A program made the position numbers and the translations under genes. Shown one piece after another: positions 23,427-33,333 of a stretch of DNA of 64,000 nt. Every line of letters begins with the position of its first letter. Position 1 is the stretch's first letter. This stretch comes from Toxonevra muliebris (taxonomy: Eukaryota; Arthropoda; Insecta; Diptera; Pallopteridae). Below the pieces are notes generated by a model. That model made no database searches. It was not told where the DNA came from and worked only from the letters and a program-made list of their open reading frames with translations. The stretch covers positions 112,007,388 to 112,071,387 of the forward strand of contig OY829326.1 of the NCBI GenBank assembly GCA_963691655.1, read 5' to 3'.

Positions 23427-25200
23427 TCATATTTCTGAAAAATTCACGTAAAATAGTTCACTTTTAGATTCAGGAAAAAAGGAAAATTTGCCGGAGTCGA
23501 ATATGGAAAATCCGTGGGAAAAAGAAAATTTTGAAAGTCGGATAAGTTTGAGCAATTTTTGGAAGATGCCAAGTTTTTTCCAAGATCGAATAAAGAAACA
23601 TTTTGGGGAACGACAAATAGCCAAGAATAGCATCAAATTGAAAAGTAACATCGCCGAAAGGTTTCAATTCAAAAAACGAATTTTTGGAAATTCAGAACCA
23701 TAAATTACGGTTGAAATTTGTAAATTTTGAACATCTTGCGGCATCATTATACGATTTCAAAAATTTCATTGTATTTCTAGGGAGCAATAACCGAGCTGTG
23801 GAAGTTAAAAAAATTATTGATTGAAAAATTTAAAATAATCGGAACTTATAGTAGAAATTTCGGAACTTTCCAGAGCCGTTTGGAATCTGAAGATATTATC
23901 TGATTTCAGAAATAGTTTTCCTTTTGTGTTCGTCTAGATAAATAGAAACTTTTTTGCGATACTACTTTCCGATTTCAAACCATTCCCGGCTCTATTTATC
24001 GTGTCCAACAAATGTTCGTTTAATTGATCAATTTTCTGCGGAATTCTATAAACTTTAATCCAAAAAAGGTTAAAGTTGTGTGAGTGACTCATTTTCAAAC
24101 AAATCTTCATTTCATATAAAAAAAATTTAAAAACAAGTCGAGTAAATTTATTTAAATAACACACCTTGTATTGCCTCATTTTCTCTGTGCCTATTGGCAA
24201 TACCACACCTACTGTGAACGACTGTTTCTTACTCTTCACTCTCCTCGCCACGCTCTGCATACTCAGACTCAGCAGGTGTAGGTATGTGGTGTCATGCTGG
24301 TTGTTTACTAATTACAATCTCGATATTCCCACAAATATTTTCAAAGTAACGAGTTTGAGTCTAGTTAAATACCCAACGCTTTAAAGTATCTATTCGTAAA
24401 TATTTTATGCATCTTCGTTTTGGATATTTGAATTTTACTTTCAAAATTTTGGCTAAATAATTATTTTCAGTTGAGTTTGTAAATGTTGTTCTTGTTGCTG
24501 ATGCATTGTAGCTATGTAATTAAAATCAATTTTCATAAATTGCCATCACATCTGTGTTGCTATTTGTTGTTTATAAATATGTTTGTAATGTCATATTGTT
24601 ATGTTTGTTTTTGTTGTTGTTAATATTATTTTAGAGCACACCCCCCCAAATGACAGATTTTCCGTAACAGTTTCACATCTTTTCATCCGTAACTATTTGA
24701 ATTCATCCATTGACTTCCAACTGACCTTATCATTGTTTTGGCATACGAATTGACATTTTAATTAACTTACAAGCTAAAGCCAAAGGGGTATATGGGGGCG
24801 TATATGCCACAGGAGGTCAAATTCATCTGAAGCTGCAAGTATTTATGTTTGTTTGTGTGCTCGTGTGTACATATTTTTGATGTTTCTCGTTGTTATTTAT
24901 ATATGACAGGCAGATTTCGTGAAATTGTCAAAGAATGTTAAATCTTGACATGTTTTTATATGAAAAAAAAAATAATGGGATTATAAAATCTTATGATGTA
25001 CATATGAAGAGGATATTTAATGTTAAATACATCGGTTTTTAAGTATGAAAAAAAAACATTTTAAAGCGAAATATTATGCTGAAGTCGGGAGATCTTTATC
25101 TCCAAATAGATAGTTGTAAAGTCGAAATTCTTCATATTGGTGACGATCAGTACAGGTTCTAAAGCTGGTTTAAAGAGCTGAAATCAAAGCTCACACCAAT
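23424..25200. other. A+T-rich intergenic interval with one dispersed block
   Basis: No gene is supported; the 71-residue frame at 23488-23703 has no family resemblance. The part 23705-23910 shares a diverged block with 51485-51660: AAATTTTGAACMTCTTGC, then GAACTTTCMAGASC and TTTGGAAYCTGAA in the same order. Confidence 0.45.
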
Positions 25201-27009
25201 AACACTGTTCTACAAATGGAAACTTTTGAAAACGAGCAGAGACGAGACAAATGCACTTAGGGTAATGGTGTAATGGGGGGTCGCTGAGTCCAAATCCGTG
25301 GTCCGCTTTGCTCTGCTACATCACAATTTTTTTATTGACATCAAAATTTTTAAAATTGAAAAAAAAAAAAATAAAAAATGCAGTTCATATTTTTTTTCAT
25401 CAAAACATCAATTTTTACAAAAAAAAAATTTTTCGATTTTTTTTATATTTTAACTTAAAAAACTAAAAAAAAAATTTTTTTTTTAAATTGAAAAAAATAA
25501 AAAATGTATTTCATATTTTTTTTTCATCAAAACATCCATTTTTAAAAAAAAAAATTTTCGATTTTTTTTATTTTTAACTTAAAAAAATTAAAAAAAAATT
25601 TTGTTTTTTTTAATTAATTTATTTTTTCGTAATTTATTATATTATAACGAGGATGTATCATCGTTCACTTTTCTCTCGTTGTTAGCTTAACCCAGTAATG
25701 CCCAGCGGTGCCATATGGCACCTTGTCGCTGTGGCGTTCCTGAGCCAGGTTCAAAAACAATTTTTTTTCTCAAGTTACTTTCTTGATCTATCTATTTTGG
25801 TTCCCTCTCGTCTTTAATGGGTTAAAGCAATGATGGCCAAACGTGTACTTAAGTGCAAAATGAGCCTTAAGCTCTTTATACATATCTTATAAGAATACGA
25901 ATACGTATACACATACGCTAAATCAATTCTCAGGCGACGATACGTATGTAAGAATGCGATTGGCGTACTTGAATAAGATGTTCAGTACGTAGTTAGAGAA
26001 AGAAAGCAACAACAATAGCTTAAGTTGTACCGTTTTTAGAATGTTTAAAAGCCACTGCGTTTGTTACGTATTCTCAACCATGCCTTCGTCTTCGCTATAA
26101 ATGCCGTGGCAACGTTCAAAGGCAGAGCAGCATAAAAATTTGACTTTAATTTAATGTGTTCTTGAACAATTAAATCCTAAAAATTAATTTAAATGTTGTT
26201 ATTAAATTTCGGAGCAAGCTTGGAGTTGGCTGTCATCGGTTTTATTTTTGTACAAACTATTTGTTTCCGATTAGTGTTTTGAGAATCGGGGTGTGTGGAA
26301 AAATGGAATCCAACGTGTATGAACCTAAAATAAAACATCTCCAGACAAATTATGAATAAAATCTAAAATTTAAAAATATATCTTCCTCTTGTCAAAAACT
26401 ATGTTCATAGGTACTTACTTTTTTATTTTATATTATATATTTATCTACAATGTGTTCAAAAATGAATACGTGAACGTGTCAAAAAGGAAACAACAATATA
26501 TAAATTTATTTTTAGGTATACACAAACAAATTTTTAGGATTTAATTGTTCAAGAACACAAAGTAGATAGATCAAGAAAGTAACTTGAGAAAAAAATTGTT
26601 TTTGAACCTGGCTCAGGAACGGCTCAGGAACAGCTCAGCGAAAAGGTGCCATATGACACCGCTAGGCATTACTGGGTTAAGCTAACAACGAGATAAAAGT
26701 GAACAATGATGAAAAAAATTACGAAAAAATAAAAAAAAAAAATTTTTTTTAATATTTCAAGTTAAAAAATAAAAAAAATCGAAAATTTTTTTTTTATAAA
26801 AATAGATGTTTTGATAAAAAAAAAAATATGAACTGCATTTTTAATTTTTTTTTTTCAATTTTAAAAATGTTGATGTCAATATTAATAAAATAAAATAAAA
26901 TTGTTACGTAGCAGAGCAAAACGGACCACGGATTTGGACTCAGCAACCCCCCATTACCCTTAGTACACTTATCCCGTATCTGCTCATTTTTGGCTGTTGA
27001 ACAGTGTAA
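25200..27009. mobile_element. Large palindromic foldback element, CACTGTTC ends, TAA target duplication
   Basis: TAA at 25200-25202 and 27007-27009 bracket ends CACTGTTCTACA (25203) and TGTTGAACAGTG (27006). The arms run inward on both sides through ACTTAGGGTAATGG, GCAGAGCAAA versus TTTGCTCTGC, and GTTGTTAGC versus GCTAACAAC. They meet a TTAA on each side (25687-25690 and 26677-26680) that flanks a central insert. The left arm carries an extra tandem duplication of about 125 bp (copies near 25376 and 25501), which explains its greater length. The ends and TAR duplication match the element at 22050-23423. No transposase is visible. Confidence 0.78.
25687..26680. mobile_element. TTAA-flanked piggyBac-type MITE at the centre of the palindrome
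   Basis: TTAA, then CCCAGTAATGCCCAGCGGTG on the left, mirrors CGCTAGGCATTACTGGG, then TTAA, on the right. GGTGCCATATGGCACC and GGTGCCATATGACACC are inside each end, followed by CCTGAGCCAGGTTCAAAAAC and its inverse. A second TTAA-bounded boundary (TCTTTAATGGG, TTAA at 25822-25825) makes the left 131 bp look like a small unit in its own right. A partial copy of that unit is at 50330-50414. The middle includes another inverted pair, GTTCTTGAACAATTAAATCC at about 26158 and its inverse at about 26540-26566. No coding part is recognised. Confidence 0.65.
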
Positions 27010-27380
27010 TCAGACTAAAAGTGGGACCGAAATGAAAACCAATTCAAATCAGGATTCGCAATTAACACAAAAAACATACCAAAGTTAAGAACAAAATTTT
27101 CAAGAAACTCAAACAAAAGTATCAAACCAAATCGGACCAAAGGGAGACCAAATTCTGATAAAAATTGAGACAAAAAAAAAACGCAAAAATGTTGTTCAAA
27201 ATTCATCCCAAAAAGCAATCCTAAAATAAAACTAAAAATCAGATTTAAATTGATCAAAAAGCATATCAAAAATAGTAGCTTCCAATCGCAGCCCAAGTCG
27301 AACCGTTGCATTTTAGAAAGATTGTTGTACTTTAGCACCAGGAAGTGGATCTTGTGGACCTAAAAATTAACACAGAGGCA
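27010..27380 (-). repeat. Degenerate CTGAATTTTGGTTTGA-type repeat, copy B
   Basis: The plus strand carries the complement of the copy A phrases: ACCAATTCAAATCAGG, CAAACCAAATCGGACCAAAG, GAGACCAAATTCTGAT. The 107-residue minus frame is a by-product (Phe/Leu/Asn-rich) and not a gene. The array begins directly after the TAA duplication of the foldback element. Confidence 0.5.
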
Positions 27381-29700
27381 AAATAAAATTGCAAACAAGG
27401 TAGAAAAGGGCACTAAAAAATATCAACAAAAAATAGCATAAAACTGAGAAAAGGCAAACAAAAATTTGAAGTCAGTTACAATTTAAACATTTTTTATTTT
27501 ATTAAAATGTGTTTTAAAACGAAGTTTTATATGTATAAATATACAGAAATTTATATTTGAAGTACTTAATTTAGAGAAAATCTTATATCGTTTAGATAAA
27601 GGCATTAAAGAGCTTACTTACTTAAAAATTTAAATGTTAAACCAAAGAAAGTAGAATTTGAGCAAGCAAGTCTAACGAAGTTGCACAAGCATGGCAAGGC
27701 AACATTTATTCAAAAAAAAATTCAAAAAAAGGCGTAAAAAGTTGTCAAATAAAGTAGCTAATGAGCTTACTTTTTAGCCAAGACATTCCCACTCCCGTTT
27801 TCAACCAGTGAGCTAACATGATGCCCGGCAGTTTGTCGTTTTTTTCATCACTAATTTCGGGCCAGAATTTTAGATGATTTTCACCATAACAGTCTTGAAT
27901 ATAATTTTTTCGTTCTGTAGACTCTTCGAAAATTTCTTTTTTTGCGTTGTTGCCGAGTATCAATTCTGCTTTCCAACCTAATTAATTTTTTTTTCAATTT
28001 GTGACCCAAAATTGTGGTCTTAGCTAAATTTCTTTTTAGTAATATTTTTCTTTTTGTATTCGAAAAAGCATAAAAATTTGAAATCAATCGACTTAGAAAG
28101 TTTTTAAGGGGGCACCTCCCGTTGTAACTTTTAAAAAATCCACTTTTTTTGCATTTTCTTAAAGTATTTGTTTTCAAAAATATGTCTACAAATTTTTAAG
28201 TTGATCCGGGGAAAATTTTTGACTCTTTGTTATTTGCAAAAAAATTTTCTTCTTGATATTAAAGTAAGTTGAAACTTGAAACGCGTTTTTCTCAAAAAAG
28301 TCACTATTGAAGTCGGTGACCACGATTATTCAACAACTTCCAAACCGATTATTTTCAAATTTATATGCTTTTTAAATATATAGTAATCTAGATTAATCGA
28401 AGTAAAACTTTTTTTTACAGCTGAAACAGCGTTTTTTAGTTCAAATTGAACTGTTAACTTTGATAGTCGGCCATTTTGTTAAATATGCATATTTTTTCAA
28501 ATCCTTCCACTAATCACTAGATAATCCTATAATAAAAGTAAATCCATGTCATTTTTGGATTTCAAATGATCTAGATTTGCAAAATATTGCTCATAGCAAA
28601 ACATGTTTTCTAGAAAGGCGTCGACGGGATCGCTCATTACTCATAAATTTTTAAATATTTTTGAATAGAGATTAGTTAAAGTTAAGTTTAATACATGTAC
28701 TTTTAGATAATAAATAGTTTTTATAAAAAACCTGAAAGTTTTAAGTTTACCTGAAAAAAATCTGGAAAAATACCTATTTTTTCGTGTCACTACTTGGGAT
28801 TTGAAATTTATTATCTGTGCCATATATAAAAGCACACCGGTTTTACGATGTAAATTCTGCGAAAACAAAAAAAAAAAAAAATGAAACATGAAAAAAAAAG
28901 AAAATACAAAACTCTCTTTAAAAAACCCCTCGCATTAAACAAAGCCAACAACAAAGAGAAACAAACTATTTCAATCACTCATTGGTTTTATGAGAGCAAC
29001 TGAATTTTGAGTGTAAAGTGGAGGCAGTTATGGCTCCATAGAACAAAATTTTTGTGCAAATAAATTTGTTCGTGATGCGCCTTCTATGTATTATATATTC
29101 TTTGGATGAATGCTATGCTTTGATCTGTGAAAAAAATTGAAAAACTTCCGATGCTAATATTTTAAATATTATTATATTTATATATATTTTAGATATTTCA
29201 TATTGCATTGTCTTCCAGTTCTGAACTATATTTAAAATTTCAAGTCTCTAGCTCATCGGGAAGTTAGTTTAAAATCGATTGCAAAATTTGTGCCGAACAG
29301 ACAGACAGACAGACAGAAAGACAGACACCATTGAAAGCAAGTTGATATAAACGTGGTAAAATTGCTCACATCTATATAAATATGTATATAAAAAACTAAT
29401 AGAAAAAATTCAAGCAAAACAAAAAATGCGAATACATATTCTTTTCTTATTTACAAATGCAAAATATATGTAAAATCAACATCAAAGTACTCCAGCTGAC
29501 CGATACAAGAAGGAAATGAAATGCCAAATATTCCTTCTGTCATCGAACACACCGAACTCATCCACTCATACATTTTGTTCGGTTGGTTTAGTTTTCTACA
29601 TCGTGGACGGTTGCGGTTCGGTCTATCGGTCGGTTAGCTAGACTCTGCTGTGTCAAATTAAATGTTTCAGCAACACGAAGAGCAAAATACGACCTCTTTA
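27381..29700. other. A+T-rich intergenic interval
   Basis: No gene is supported. Around 28100-28660 the sequence GGGGGCACCTCCCG followed by A/T-rich DNA with AACGCGTTTTTCTC resembles the style of stretches at about 36060-36260 and 60340-60500, perhaps decayed members of one repeat family. A (GACA)n run is at about 29297-29328. Confidence 0.4.
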
Positions 29701-29715
29701 CATTCTAGCCTCTTT

Positions 29716-29836
29716 GATATGAGGCATTCTTTTACAAATCAAATTATATAGGGAACGCGTAAAAAAATTTGAAGCAAATCAAAAATGTTGACCAATAAAA
29801 GTGTTCGATATGTAAAAGAATGCCTCATATGTAAAG
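29716..29836. repeat. Short hairpin repeat
   Basis: ATGAGGCATTCTTTTACAAA at 29719 is inverted at 29808-29832 as ATGTAAAAGAATGCCTCAT, with about 70 bp between. It may be an end of the adjacent Tc1-like copy or a small MITE. Confidence 0.55.
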
Positions 29837-29949
29837 TGTATAATTCAAGATCTATTATCTAAAAACTTACGCATGTATTTTTCCATATTCCCTAGAAAAC
29901 TATTTTTCCATAGCTTTCTATCGTACCACTGCAATTTCCTTTGTATAGT

Positions 29950-30935
29950 TACCTTTTAAGATGGATCTCGGCTTAAAGGAATGCAAGTTTGCCTTTTAAA
30001 AATTTTCGTCAACTTTGTTTTTGATGATAAACTGCTTCATATCCGAATCATCTGCATCTCTGATGTTTCTACGTTGATAGGCCTTTCGTTAAAGGTAAGC
30101 CCAAAAATTTTCTATGGGGTTAAGGTCCGGAGAATTGCCAGGCCATGGAAGCACATCTAAATTCAATGCATTCAAATTGGCCCCGGATGTGTGGAAAAGC
30201 GCACTGTCCTGCGTAAAGGTGGAAGCTGCAGGTGATCTAAATGTGGTACCAAAACATTTTCTAGAACAGTAATGTGCTGTTCAGAGCGCATAGTATCCTC
30301 AACGAATTATATAGGGCTAGGGTCTTTACTGGAATCATAGCTCCAAATCATTACTGCAGACGGATGTTTAAGGTCTAGGAAAGATATAGTTGCCAGAAAA
30401 CCGTTCCCCACTCTTCTCCGTACATAGCTTTTGATCTCAGTTACGGCCTCCAGATGGAATTTGTCGCCTAAGATGTTCTGCGAAAAAAATTAGAAAGCTA
30501 AAATTTAATGGTGTTCATTCTTTCAAATATAAAAATCAAAAAATATGCGTTTAGGAAAACTGACCTTGTTTCAATGATTTATATTATAATCCTTATGCAA
30601 TTGAGCCTACAAAAAGCGCAGTCGGTGCATAAAATCCATTAATTTCAGCTTTTTGGCAGCCCTGCTACATTTTAAACCATTTTCATAAAATCAACTTCGC
30701 AGTGTATGATGCGATATAGCAACATTAGAGTCTTTCACATCTTCTAAAATACTCTGAAATGATGTAGATCGAATTTCCATGGTTTTCTCACAATTAAACG
30801 ATCTTCTTTCTCGGTAGTCTTCTGTTTGCCTTTGCAATTTCGCCGATTATTTTGGAATATCGTCATCTCATCAGATGTGTTATTGAACTTTTCGCGATTC
30901 ATACCAAATAAAAAAAAGGAGAATAAATCCATATT
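29950..30935 (-). pseudogene. Tc1-like (DD34E-type) transposase pseudogene with an intron-like gap
   Basis: Minus-strand pieces run from about 30935 to 29950. The N-terminal region has ILEDVKDSNVAISHHTLRS, then KCSRAAKKLKLMDFMHRL. After 30565 an 87-bp segment begins GTCAGT and ends TTTTTTTCGCAG. Beyond it the frame reads NILGDKFHLEAVTEIKSYV (first Asp in GDK), SAVMIWSYDSSKDPSPIQFV and HITVLENVLVPHLDHLQL. After a frameshift come TQDSALFHTSGANLNAL (second Asp) and LPWPGNSPDLNPIENFWAYL (Glu). All three catalytic positions are visible. The spacing between the last two (31 residues) is shorter than the usual 34. Several stops occur, so it is inactive. Confidence 0.8.
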
Positions 30936-31060
30936 TGGTCCTCTTTACAGCTACAGATTGTTAGTAATCATCAGCTGCTTAACAAATAAGAAAAAATGCC
31001 GTGCAGAGAATTGAAATCATTACACATACAACGAAAAGGGTTATTTTGAGCATAGTTTGT

Positions 31061-32440
31061 TTAACAAGCATCAAGTTTAATAGGAATAGGATATTTGGAG
31101 CAGTGATTTGGAACATTTATTTTGATTTTATTTAGTAAGAATTGAGATTGAATATGACCATTTAATAATTTAGTCACAAACATTACATTTAGCATAACTC
31201 TTCTGCTCCGAAGAGTTGGTAAGCTTATAAGTTTTAACCGTTGGTCATAAGAAGGGAGGTGCTGTGATGGATTCCAGTGTAACGTACGTAGAGCAAACAA
31301 CTTATCAGCATAACAGTTTTACTGTGGGCTCCACACAGCAGAACCATACTCCAGAACTGATCTTACAAGTGCAGTGTAAAGTGATTTCGTGACATATGGA
31401 TCGCTAAATTCTTTACACCATCTTTTAACAAAACCAAGCCTTATTAATAGTTGAATTAATATGTAAATTAAAAGTTAATTTGGTGTCCATTGTTACACCC
31501 AGGTCAACGAACGAAAAAACTTGTTCCAGCTCGTAATCATCTAAACCATACCTAGAAAATATTGGTTGACTTCTAGAAAAAACTATGAACTTACATTTCT
31601 TTAGGTTTAAAGACATTAAATTACGGTGGCACCAATTCTTTAATGCCAAAAGATCATATCGCAGTAAATTTTGACCTTTTATTTCGTTGTAAGACTTAAA
31701 TAATTTCACATCATCAGCGAACATTAATATTTTGGAGTGTTTGATGGAAGATCGTTAGTAAACAACAAAAACAAAATGGGAACCAGATGGCTTCCTTGCG
31801 GAACAACAAAAGGTATTTTGATACTTTTAGATACGGCATTTTTAAAAATTACTTTTTGCTCCCTATCTCTCAAGTGCAAGTCAAGTTTCTTAATTAGAAA
31901 ATTGTGGTTCACCTTGCCAGTCTGTTGGCAATTAGAAAATCCACTTATAACATTGGTCGATAGTTCAAGAAGATTTGTATCGTAGAATCAAAAATTTTAC
32001 ACAGTGGCAAATACAGAAACTCAGGGCAAGTTTTTAGTATACTATACGGAATTTCATCTGGACCGTATGTAAAAAACATTTCCAAAGTCCTCAAATGTTC
32101 TAAAACATCTTCAGGGTGAATAACCAGACTTATAATATTGTTATACAAGACAGGATCAAAATTATATATGTTATTATTATTTAAATTTCAGATGAATAAG
32201 TTGATTTAAAAAAGTTTGCAAACATATTTGCCACAAGAGTTTCATCATCAAATACTTGGTCCTTATATTTCATTATGGACGGAAAACTAACATTTTTACG
32301 TTTAGTGTTAACAAAGTCATAAAAAGCTTTAACATCGACATGAATATCCGACTTGGCTTTTTCAATATAGTCTCGGCAACATTATTTACAAAGTACCTGA
32401 CATTTGTGTCGTAATAAGGAATAGTGATAATAATCAATTT
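31061..32440 (-). pseudogene. Jockey-type non-LTR reverse transcriptase remnant
   Basis: Minus-strand pieces in order are AKSDIHVDVKAFYDFVNTKR and SFPSIMKYKDQVFDDETLVA (about 32230-32370), GPDEIPYSILKTC (31945-32148), and VPQGSHLVPILFLLFTNDLP (31724-31912). The catalytic FADD in MFADDVKLFKSYNE follows, with LKNWCHRNLMSLNLKKCKFI (31425-31724). Then come SLYTALVRSVLEYGSAVW (about 31340-31400) and FALRTLHWNPSQHLPSYDQR with LISLPTLRSRRVML (31061-31300). It lacks the endonuclease domain and is broken by frameshifts and deletions. Its C terminus has the same layout as the element at window position 1. No poly(A) or AATAAA tail follows the last stop. Confidence 0.88.
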
Positions 32441-32452
32441 GAGTTCCAGATA

Positions 32453-32760
32453 TTAAAAACAATTTGAAACTGCGGGATTCTTTTTTTTTTTTTTTGATAG
32501 TTGTTTGAAAATTTGATTCAAACATTTCAGTGTCTCTGCATAGTTCGTCGTCATAGTATGGACACTTTCCGAATACAATTCTAGCACTTCGCTGCCAGCC
32601 AGATGAAATAATTTGTCATATATGTCGTTCTCGTCATCTATATGATTTGCTTCCAGATACGTCTCAAATGATTGAAGCCACTTTTTCCATTCTAGCTCGC
32701 AATTTTCTCCATATTGTGTATAATAAAATGGAGCACGCTCGAAAAGGCTTGTTGACATAT
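32453..32760 (-). pseudogene. Gag-like fragment behind a 3' splice site, possible extra exon of F-box gene 1
   Basis: The frame reads FERAPFYYTQYGENCELEWK, then KWLQSFETYLEANHIDDEND, and YDKLFHLAGSEVLELYSESV. This resembles the N-terminal Gag domain of Gypsy-like LTR retrotransposons (W..W...FE.YL followed by LLH.AG.EV). It breaks off after IFKQL in a poly(A) run of the minus strand (about 32471-32488). Upstream is ATTTTCATTTGCAG, a good acceptor, and the exon would start ATATG. If joined to the candidate exon ending at 33351 (phase 1), the frame stays open into the Gag-like part. This could be exonisation, or a Gag relic or retrocopy with a lucky AG. Confidence 0.55.
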
Positions 32761-32800
32761 CTGCAAATGAAAATATAAAAAGAACCTTTAACATTTCTAT

Positions 32801-33213
32801 TTAACCCTTCGAAGGGATATGTTTTTCAAATACTAATCGGAGTAGCCGACCGCTGCCACTCAAGTGACTTTGTAAGTTTTGATATGCAGCGTCGTTTCTA
32901 CATTACATCGTTTAGCTGCTATTTGTGTTTGTAAATTGGTATCTCGTTTTTATTTTGTGTAACAAAAAAATTCAAGTGTAGCTTGCAGAAAATTTTTCAA
33001 AATTAAAACGATGACGAATAAACATTTAAAAATAAATGCTTAAAAATGTAAGTATCAATATCACTAGAAAGCAATCACTTGTTTCTTTTCTATGATTTTT
33101 TGCGATAATTAAGAAAAATTGCAGTCGATACTATGAAATTAACGCTCTGCGGCTAAATTGCCGCAGAGCGCTCTCACGTGTTACTTTTCAGAGCGCCCCC
33201 TCCGAAGGGTTAA
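32801..33213. mobile_element. TTAA-flanked piggyBac-type MITE, 405 bp
   Basis: TTAA at 32801-32804 then CCCTTCGAAGGG; the right side reads CCCTCCGAAGGG then TTAA at 33210-33213. The TIR is CCCTTCGRAGGG. Inside the right end is a strong hairpin, CTCTGCGGC-TAAATT-GCCGCAGAG (about 33152-33175). It lies between F-box gene 1's candidate last exon and the Gag-like fragment. No coding frame. Confidence 0.78.
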
Positions 33214-33333
33214 TATATAAATAGGGTTTCTTTTAATATTTGGTTAATAGCGAATTCTTTGTAATATTAATATTGATAAGTGTTATCATCTTGAAGTTAT
33301 AAAATATATAAAATACATCAATATTCGTCATAA

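Noticed and set aside
27015..27338. 107-residue minus-strand frame resembling a hydrophobic membrane protein
   Set aside because: It reads through the degenerate repeat copy B. The periodic Phe/Leu/Asn pattern comes from the repeat.
29297..29328. CRISPR-like spaced repeats
   Set aside because: It is a plain (GACA)n microsatellite, and the DNA is animal nuclear sequence.
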